Positions 9,143 through 15,000 of a stretch of 15,000 nt of DNA are shown piece after piece (positions within the stretch are counted from its first letter, which is position 1; the number at the start of each line of letters is the position of its first letter). The stretch is taken from positions 11,404,919-11,419,918 of the forward strand of contig CM018904.1 of assembly GCA_009663005.1 (NCBI GenBank), written 5' to 3'. The stretch comes from Actinidia chinensis. Lineage: Eukaryota; Streptophyta; Magnoliopsida; Ericales; Actinidiaceae. A model generated the notes under the pieces. It did no database searches, was not told where the DNA came from, and saw nothing but the letters and a program-made list of their open reading frames with translations. A program made the position numbers and the translations under genes.

Positions 9143-9760
9143 GTGAGTGATGTTCGAGAGAATTGGAAAACGAAACACATCTATGGAAAAAGTTGTTTCA
9201 TCTCTTATATTCCAGTTCAACTGATATTTCCTTTCCCCTGCGTCATTCTAAATTGGTTGGATCGGAAAAATCAACTTGATAAATCATGAAAACATTTGGT
9301 AATGGAGGTTTTAATCAAACAATTGAGATGAGTCTCTCTTCTTTCGTGTCCATTTTCTGAATTGTTATTCAGGTTGAGATATTTTTTGAATTAGTGAATG
9401 CATGCTTCAAGTCTGGGTTTTGTTATTCGACTCATGATGGGATTGTTTGGGTGCTGCATAAATCAAAGTGAAAAAATGGACAAAACACTCCGTTTTATGG
9501 TCCGTTTTAGATCAGACAATTGGATGAGTTCTCCCTCTCTTTCCGATTTCAGTGTATCATTTACTTCCTTTGTGGTTCTTTTGAATATTAAGATTGATTT
9601 TGTTTACTGAGAACCCCGCACTCTTTTGGTGAGAGAGAACCTTTTTTTGGGTGTGACAAACGCTAAGAATTCCTTCAATCAAAATTTGAAGTTTATTGCC
9701 TTAAATTGAAAAAGGAAATAGGACCCCCTAACTTTTAAACGCACCACGCGAGAATATATT
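9143..9760. other. Unassigned sequence before the Helitron-like end
   Basis: No recognisable gene. A short loosely repeated phrase occurs at about 9312-9345 and 9509-9545 (ATCAAACAATTGAGATGAGTCTC and ATCAGACAATTGGATGAGTTCTC), about 197 bases apart, suggesting an internal duplication. The 70-codon open frame at 9398-9610 is hydrophobic in part but resembles nothing I know and is probably chance. Confidence 0.35.
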
Positions 9761-9779
9761 AGATTTTTTTTTTGGCGTA

Positions 9780-9806
9780 GTGCCCGTGGGCACGGGTAAT
9801 TACTAG
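9780..9806 (+). mobile_element. Helitron-like 3' terminus
   Basis: GTGCCCGTGGGCACGGG can fold into a short GC hairpin (CCCGTG/CACGGG, or GTGCCC/GGGCAC). It is followed within 10 bases by TACTAG and then T. Plant Helitrons end in a GC-rich hairpin about 10 bases before CTRR (often CTAG) and insert in front of a host T. The element would extend left from 9806. No convincing TC-start (5' end) was found between 8447 and 9700, so its length is unknown. Confidence 0.6.
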
Positions 9807-10037
9807 TACTTGAATAAATTTTGAATCAAACTGTTGCTCGTCTCGATAAATTTATTTAGTATAAAAAAATCAAGTTACTCTAGTTTCGCTCGTGATCTAC
9901 TTGATAAGTATTCTTTTGAAATTAATTTGTATAATAAACAAACCAAATTTAAATATATTTTTAAAGTTCTATAAAGTTGCAAATCCATATTTGATCAAAA
10001 ACGCCAATCAACTCGATCGTCTCGTTTGCAGGCATTA
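9807..10037. mobile_element. Degraded hAT-like element fragment
   Basis: The right end reads inversely TAATGCCTGCAAACGAG, close to the TAGG-CTGCAAACGAG ends common in plant hAT-type elements. The interior has words such as GCTCGTCTCGATAAATTTATT and GCTCGTGATCTACTTGATAAG, a decayed form of the CTCGA-rich repeats of such elements. The matching left end is missing, and the fragment starts where the Helitron-like element ends. Based on remembered family patterns, so moderate to low confidence. Confidence 0.4.
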
Positions 10038-10497
10038 GACTAGACAATAATTGCTGCTAATAACTCAATTATACACGCATTGTTGTTCCTCTCACATATT
10101 AGTGTATGGCATCCACACAATCATGTCAAGGATTTGTACAAGTGTGGGTTACAATTATTGATGTTTGTCAGCATTTTTCTAAATAGAATGACAAGAATTT
10201 AGTGAACAGTGCTGGCCTAATAACCGTTGACATGATCTCTCATGTGACAGTCTTAACAAATTGTGAACTAGAGTTTGGTCTAAAGTGAAAAAAGGAACGA
10301 AATACAGAAGATAACTAAAAGAGGATTTTCAAAAAAACAAAATGCGAAAATCGTTAGCGCGCAAGTAACAGTAGGTAATATCTCAGCGTATAAATGGATT
10401 GAAGAAGAGAAATTGAAAGTTTTGTGGTTATCCTAATCAGGCTTCGGATCCTCTGCCTCTCTTATGGTCCCTTGCATGTCCTACCCTTAGATATTGT
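10038..10497. other. Intergenic AT-rich sequence, nothing recognised
   Basis: No open frame of note, no terminal inverted repeat and no similarity to other parts of the window. It may be the host sequence upstream of the promoter-like signals that follow. Confidence 0.4.
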
Positions 10498-10503
10498 CAC
10501 GTG
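10498..10503. promoter_or_regulatory. G-box (CACGTG)
   Basis: Perfect CACGTG core, the binding site of plant bZIP and bHLH factors. It lies about 150 bases upstream of a TATA-like box. A single six-base palindrome is common by chance, so the position is the only support. Confidence 0.3.
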
Positions 10504-10652
10504 CATTCTTAGATCAAATTCACTCTGTTAAACTAATTAGATCTCTGAACAAAAAACGAAGAAAATAAAAATAATTTGCCAATCCTCTTGCAGTTCCTAT
10601 GTTCCAAAGTTCGATCAATAATGTGATTTGGAAAGGAAAACACAGGGCATTT

Positions 10653-10662
10653 GAATATATAG
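10653..10662 (+). promoter_or_regulatory. TATA-like box with GA-rich leader
   Basis: GAATATATAG is followed 10-30 bases later by a GA-rich tract (about 10671-10694), the place and composition of many plant transcription start regions and leaders. The order G-box, TATA-like box, GA tract, short open frame with a purine at -3 of its ATG is coherent but not proof of a promoter. Confidence 0.35.
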
Positions 10663-10790
10663 AAGTTAAAGGGGAGGGAGAGAGAGAAGAGTAGCAGTGG
10701 ATTCTATCGCAGAACCTGACCCTATAGGGGCTTCATTGGTGCTCCTTCTATGTGTTCATTTATTTAGATTTAATGATTTCATCCACATGA

Positions 10791-10922
10791 ATGGAGAAAG
10801 TACTGATCTCCGAACATACTTTGGATAGAGAATCTTATTTTTGCGCGTCTTCAAGTGAAGCCATGAAGATGTTTGAAAGCAAAATTGATTTGATGGGGCT
10901 GCTAGGATTCCATAAAGAGTAA
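10791..10922 (+). CDS. Small open frame, 43 residues, function unknown
   Basis: ATG at 10791 after an in-frame TGA, with TAA at 10920-10922. The peptide starts MEKVLISEHTLDRESYF and continues through SSEAMKMF to MGLLGFHKE, a mix of charged and hydrophobic residues unlike the low-complexity products of chance frames here. A good donor-like GTAAGC occurs at the end (10918-10923), so it could instead be a first exon whose continuation was cut off by the foldback element starting 84 bases downstream. It lies about 130 bases past a TATA-like box. No family recognised. It could equally be chance or an upstream open frame. Confidence 0.3.
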   Translation: MEKVLISEHTLDRESYFCASSSEAMKMFESKIDLMGLLGFHKE

Positions 10923-11635
10923 GCCAAGTCCCTGAGCAATGTCACAATCAGGAAGGAGAGAATGGGGAAAACCCGGGTTGGGATGGGTTCAAGGTTATGA
11001 CTTGACTAATATTTTGTTGGAAAAAAATAATATTTGGTGGTATGGCGGTGTCTTCAAATATGGTACACTTCAAGGTGCGTTACAACGTCGCTTTCTTAAA
11101 AACAGTGTTTGCCCTCACCAAATGGTGTGCACGGGTTACAACAAATCTGCGTTCAAGATATACTGTTCTTCTTTGCACAAACAGAATAGTCAGAATATCT
11201 GCTTAAATGTAAAAGAGAACCGAGAACCTCTAAGATTTTATTTCTGCAGAATAACAAAATTTCAGAATAAATGCTCAAAACAATATGTAAGTAATATGTC
11301 TTTCTTCTATGATATTTTCTGATATTAAAAAACGTTCTAATGGATGGTCTATTATAGGCTACTACGTACTCTTTCAATCAAAACCTTTCGCGTTGAGTTG
11401 TGACCGTTGGATCAATCCATACAGTCACAACCTTTTGAATTAAACTATAATCCGTCAGATCATGCTGTTACAATCAACGGCGAAGATCGCAACTCTTCTA
11501 ACCAATGCATCATTTGGTCCACTCATGTGCCACATCACTGCCACTTGTCACCAAGTTGCAATAAGAAAGGATGCCTACAAGGCGCCTCGCACTGACGTGC
11601 TAAGTTCAAAGTGCACCACACAGTCCACTGCCATG

Positions 11636-11653
11636 CACACACACGCACACACG
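11636..11653. repeat. Short AC-rich simple repeat
   Basis: An interrupted CA run in the left arm of the foldback element, without counterpart in the right arm, ending in a CACGTG at 11650-11655. It probably arose by slippage after the element formed. Confidence 0.6.
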
Positions 11654-11671
11654 TGGCATGGGTGTGGATTC

Positions 11672-11714
11672 ATGGTGCGAAACACCATAATACACTATGG
11701 TGCAAACACCATAG
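11672..11714. repeat. Two short hairpins in the left arm
   Basis: ATGGTG...CACCAT (11672-11688) is followed by CTATGGTG-CAAA-CACCATAG (11695-11714), a perfect 8-base stem with a 4-base loop. The right arm has one equivalent, TATGGTGC-TCC-GCACCATA (12235-12253). They keep pairing potential although the arms have diverged in sequence. Confidence 0.75.
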
Positions 11715-11894
11715 CATAACCCCTTTAGATCCAAATATATTTAATAATTTAAACATGTTTCTATATATAAAGAAGACAAACTTCTCATATCTAACCAATG
11801 TGGGACAAAATTCACATACAAAATTGAGCATTCTAAAGGAACAAGAAAGCTTTACAAAAAATCTAAAAAATAACGCCCTTAATATTTTGAAAAT

Positions 11895-12008
11895 ATCTAA
11901 CATATTTAACCCGCACATATTTATTCCACCAGTTTTTGACCCATATTCAACATGCAACCCCTTTCAATCTGTCCAAATCCACTCACACTCGCCCATTTGT
12001 CACCTCTA
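11895..12008 (-). mobile_element. hAT-like terminal fragment in the foldback loop
   Basis: On the minus strand the sequence starts TAGAGGTGACAAATGGGCGAG at 12008 and continues with ATATGGGTCAAAAACTGG. This resembles the TAGRGGTGNCAAATGGGC ends of common plant hAT-type elements. It is confined to the loop between the two arms. No second terminus is visible, so it is a fragment, or the similarity is limited to the end. Confidence 0.4.
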
Positions 12009-12525
12009 GGAAGGACATTGGACGAGCCATTTTCAACAAAAGAAATCATTGTTAGAGCTTTTCAAAATGTTTGTTAATTTTGTTTTTTTTTAACGCTTCC
12101 TTTTTTCTTCAAAATGCTCATTTTTGTATGTGATTTTTGTCCCACGTTAATTAGATAAGATTTTTTTTCTTATTTATATATATATGGGAACATATTTAGT
12201 GTATTAAATATGATTGGCTCTAAAGTGGTTATGCTATGGTGCTCCGCACCATAAACTAGCGAAGATAGTGCTTCACTTTGCACTCTTCTTTTCTTATGTC
12301 CACTTGGAGACAAGTGGCAGTGATGACTTGGCACATGCGTAGCGGTGACTGTTAGTGGTTAATTAACCAAGGGGTGCGATGGTTGGGAAAGTTGCGATCG
12401 TAGCCGTTGATCGTAACCAGCGTGATGGAACAGGTATAATCAAATCTGAAAGGTTGTGACTGTACAGATATATCCGTTAAAAATACAATATTACTTATTG
12501 TGTACAATAATATACTAGATTTTCT

Positions 12526-12777
12526 GTTCTCTTTTACATATTAAACAGATATTTTGACTGTTTTTGAGTAAGAACCAAGAGTTCTAGCTTCGTCGTATCT
12601 TGAAGGCCGGTTCTCTTTTACATATTAAGCAGATATTCTGACTATTTTTGAGTAAGAATTAAGAGTTCTAGCTTCGTTGTATCTTAAAGACCGGTTCTCT
12701 TTTACATATTAAGCAGACATTCTAACTGTTTTTGAGTAAGAACCAATAGTTCTAGCTTCGTTATATCTTAAAGGTAG
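12526..12777. repeat. Three 84-bp tandem units in the right arm
   Basis: Units start at 12526, 12610 and 12694, each exactly 84 bases and each opening GTTCTCTTTTACATATTAA. All contain TTTTTGAGTAAGAA and AGTTCTAGCTTCGT. They differ by scattered substitutions only. The left arm has a single, shorter inverted equivalent (about 11151-11221), so the expansion happened in one arm after the palindrome was made. Confidence 0.92.
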
Positions 12778-12918
12778 ATTTGTTGTAATCCGTGCACAAC
12801 TTCTGGTAAGGGCAAATACTATTTTTAGAAAAGTGACAAAGTAACGCGCCTCAAAGTGTACAGTTTTTACTGATTAAAGACACCGCCATAGCAATTTATT
12901 TTCTAACAAGTATTAGGT

Positions 12919-13273
12919 GATTGGGAGGATTGAATTAAGCTTTCATTTATGCTTTTGTGAGCTGTTTTTCTCTATCTAATTTTGGCCTAAATTAAGAATT
13001 TTGGAAGTCGAGGAGAAGAGGTGCGAGAATATTGGGCATTGCTATTATTTACTAATATATTTGTTTTGTTAAGATATTTTTAAGATGGAATGATTCGGGA
13101 GTTGATAGTGCCAATTTATTTAAAAACTAAAAAATAACAATGTGGCAACAACAATATAAGACTAAGACAAGGGGGACAAGCAAGGGCTCATAGGATCCAA
13201 AACCTCATAATTCTATCTATTTTAGTGTGGACCCATGAGGAATGCCAATTGGTTCACATGGAAAATTGAAGTG
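12919..13273. other. Intergenic sequence, nothing recognised
   Basis: AT-rich with no long open frame or clear repeat. It would be the continuation of the DNA interrupted by the foldback element, but I see no exon-like feature that links it to the small open frame at 10791. Confidence 0.4.
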
Positions 13274-13842
13274 TAGGGGTGTGCAAAAAAACTGTTCGAC
13301 TCGTTGATCTGCACCCACCTGCTACGCAAAGTAAAGACTTGCCAATGATTGCTTCATTAATGTTCCATCCCCATCCGTTTTACGTTTTTTTTTGTAGCCC
13401 ACGGTATGAGAGGACAAGGGATTATGTTGGGCGGTGATGAGTTTTTCTTTTGTGGATAAGAAGAATTGGAGTTAAATTTTTGTTAACCTATCATTAACCT
13501 CACCCAACCCGTCTATATGCCTTATAAGTCATAAATATATTTTCATGCACCCCTTTCACACCTAATTTATCATACTATGTCTTGTTAAACAATAAAATTT
13601 CTTTACCAGCATTGTACTTATTGCCTCTCTAATCCAAATTCTTATTATGTGACTAATCAAATTAAAATTGTGATTTTTTCCCCAAATCTAAACTTGGCTA
13701 ACCTGCCAAATCTGTTGAGTAAAAACTGCTAAAAAAAATTAACCAACACCCGCCTCCCGGTTTTAAAGTTTGGCAGTTCAGTTTTGGGTTAGAATAATAC
13801 CAACCTGCTGAAAACTTTTTAACCGACGCATGCACACTCCTA
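13274..13842. mobile_element. Small hAT-type non-autonomous element
   Basis: The left end TAGGGGTGTGCA (13274-13285) and the right end TGCACACTCCTA (13831-13842) are inverted repeats with one mismatch in 12. TAGGGGTG-type ends are typical of plant hAT MITEs. The interior is AT-rich and non-coding, with GC-richer sub-ends. The flanks (TTGAAGTG and GACTGTGT) do not form a clean 8-bp duplication, so it has aged or the ends are off by a base or two. Confidence 0.7.
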
Positions 13843-14535
13843 GACTGTGTGCCTCACCACCATATTTATTCCCTCCCCCTCTCTCTCTCACAAGTCCACC
13901 AGGCCTAGAGAAGCTCGATTGGCGTTGCTCTGGCAGCTTTGTATGAAGGGACAGGTTCGGATTTTACATTTTCTGTTCTTGGCCAGATATTACTAAGAGC
14001 TCGCAAGTTCCAGTGGCCCAACTCATATTTTCTAAGCAAAAATGCCCACACCCGAAAGTGGGAGGATTCAGGATGATTCTACTTTCTATGAAGTCAAATA
14101 TTCTTTCTTTAATTTCTATTTTATTTATTTATTTATTTAGATTATAGAAACACATCATTACATTAGTAAGGCGAGGATATGGTAGGGATGCAATCCGGTT
14201 TGAGGATTGAGAGTTATTTACAAAATTCATTTGGCTTGAAACCTTATTCACCATACAATAAAATCGGTTCTTCAATTATTTCCTAAATTCAAGTAGTTTT
14301 TTCTAAGTCCTGGTTTGAAAATATGATCTCAATAAAAACACAATTCAATTACTCCTAAGGCAGAACCAATCTAAAAAGATTTGAACTTATTATAAAACTC
14401 TTTGAAAGTAATTGGGTCATGGAAATACAAGTTGCAAAGCCATTGTAATTGAGAAATAAGCTTCCAAACTACTTGGGTTAATTGTATAGTAATAATAATA
14501 AAAAGAAACTCCTTAACATAACTATTTCAGCTGGA
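13843..14535. other. Intergenic region with a CT tract and an ATTT repeat
   Basis: It contains a pyrimidine tract (about 13870-13888) and an (ATTT)n microsatellite (about 14117-14139). Several short frames across 13900-14000 are open but none is convincing. No RNA gene or promoter supported. Confidence 0.4.
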
Positions 14536-14745
14536 TGCAAAACACAATGTTTACCATATGTTTTGACCATTTTGATTTATCATCATGTCAATATGGCATT
14601 ATCTATAATAGTTAGATATAACTGAACTATTAATTTTTTTGACTCATTGTATCAGTGTAGTATTTATGAATGTACCACATCAGATGATAAACAAAAAAAT
14701 GATCAAAACAAATGGTAAATATAGCATTCTACCATTTGCTTTGAC
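14536..14745. mobile_element. Palindromic MITE of about 210 bp
   Basis: The arm TTACCATATGTTTTGACCATTTTGATTTATCATC (14551-14584) pairs with the inverse of 14684-14719, with few mismatches and a short length difference. The spacer is AT-rich and holds smaller inverted words (AGTTAGATATAACT near 14610). The outer ends carry weakly paired GCAAA (14536) and TTTGC (14735). Size and symmetry fit a MITE. The superfamily and target duplication cannot be fixed by eye. Confidence 0.68.
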
Positions 14746-15000
14746 AGTCGTTCACCCTAAGTTCTAATTCTGGGTCATGGCCATATCATGAGCACGAGAG
14801 CAACAATTTCATTGAATTATCATCGTCTCTTCCTACCAATAAAAGTAAAGACGAATATTAATTTTAGAAGTTATGGGGGCTGTCGACTAATTATTGTAAG
14901 CATTTAATCTTTTTCATTACTCCATTTTGGTTGGTAGAGTTAATCCTGCTGCCAAGTTGAAGTGTGTAAAGCCCATGGCCACATATAATTCCTTCAGCAA
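14746..15000. other. Right edge of the window, nothing recognised
   Basis: Intergenic-looking sequence without a notable open frame. A gene may begin beyond the edge, but nothing here shows it. Confidence 0.35.

Larger units (their letters stand above)
11006..12918. mobile_element. Large foldback / MULE-like non-autonomous element
   Basis: Left arm about 11006-11870 and right arm about 12055-12918 are inverted copies with many matched blocks: TATGGCGGTGTC (11041) with GACACCGCCATA (12879), the GTGCACGGGTTACAACAAATCT region (11127) with 12774-12797, the CAGTCACAACC region (11422) with 12452-12465, TCACTGCCACTTGTC (11535) with 12308-12322, CACCATAGCATAACC (11707) with 12229-12240, and GTGGGACAAAATTCACATAC (11802) with 12125-12145. 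A loop of about 170-180 bases remains. Long inverted arms with internal tandem repeats are seen in foldback elements and some Mutator-like elements. No transposase is encoded. I could not fix a target-site duplication, so the superfamily is open. The open frames across it (10939-11322, 11407-11719, 11611-12009, 11670-11957) are explained as non-coding arm sequence. Confidence 0.85.

Noticed and set aside
9398..9610. 70-codon plus-strand frame as a gene
   Set aside because: No recognisable family and no promoter or splice context. AT-rich DNA gives frames of this size by chance.
10440..10720. MicroRNA precursor
   Set aside because: Only weak complementarity between the CT-rich part near 10450 and the GA-rich part near 10680. 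No known plant microRNA sequence recognised.
10939..11322. 127-codon frame as the longest intact gene in the window
   Set aside because: Most of it is the left arm of the foldback element, paired with 12600-12890. Its residues follow repeat sequence, and the right arm does not conserve the frame.
11611..12009. 132-codon frame as a His-rich protein
   Set aside because: The His/Thr start is a CA repeat and the remainder is arm and loop of the palindrome.
1..15000. CRISPR array, prokaryotic operon or defence system
   Set aside because: No spaced identical short repeats with unique spacers. The only regular tandem repeat is the contiguous 84-bp triplication, and everything recognisable is eukaryotic transposon sequence.

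Overview
This window looks like repeat-rich, non-genic or gene-poor DNA from a plant nuclear genome, most likely a flowering plant. The evidence is a decayed Ty3/gypsy chromovirus with an initiator-Met primer-binding site, several small hAT-type and foldback elements, a Helitron 3' end of the plant type (GC hairpin followed by CTAG), and long AT-rich spacers. I cannot name the species. There are no bacterial operons, no tRNA or rRNA genes and no CRISPR array. No intact protein-coding gene can be supported. Nearly every open frame is either a shard of retrotransposon pol or chance.

Left half (about 285-8446): one chromovirus-type LTR retrotransposon complex, read on the minus strand. From right to left it holds a C-terminal pol fragment (8446-8101), a complete 2.06-kb LTR (8100-6044, with TG...CA ends), a primer-binding site (6041-6029), about 0.5 kb where gag should be, remnants of protease, reverse transcriptase, RNase H and integrase (about 5510-743), a polypurine tract (742-726) and a truncated second LTR (725 to about 285). 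The pol-LTR-internal-LTR order suggests a tandem or recombinant array rather than one simple insertion. All pol domains are recognisable by residue motifs but are broken by many frameshifts and stops. A 1.36-kb GC-ended hAT-like element (about 2004-3360) sits inside the integrase region.

Middle (8447-11005): a block ending in a Helitron-like 3' terminus at 9806 that holds at least one exon-like segment (9069-9142, with AG acceptor and GTGAGT donor). It is followed by a degraded hAT-like fragment ending near 10037, then a stretch with promoter-like signals (G-box, TATA-like box, GA-rich leader) before a 43-codon open frame at 10791-10922.

Right part (11006-15000): a large, nearly complete palindrome (about 11006-12918) that is a foldback or MULE-like non-autonomous element. 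Its right arm alone carries three exact-length 84-bp tandem units. Further right are a 569-bp hAT-type element (13274-13842) and a small palindromic MITE (about 14536-14745), separated by AT-rich sequence with no recognisable gene.

The parts do not work together as a pathway. The layout records successive insertions: retrotransposon, then hAT into it, and on the right Helitron, foldback and MITEs, perhaps into the edge of a former gene.
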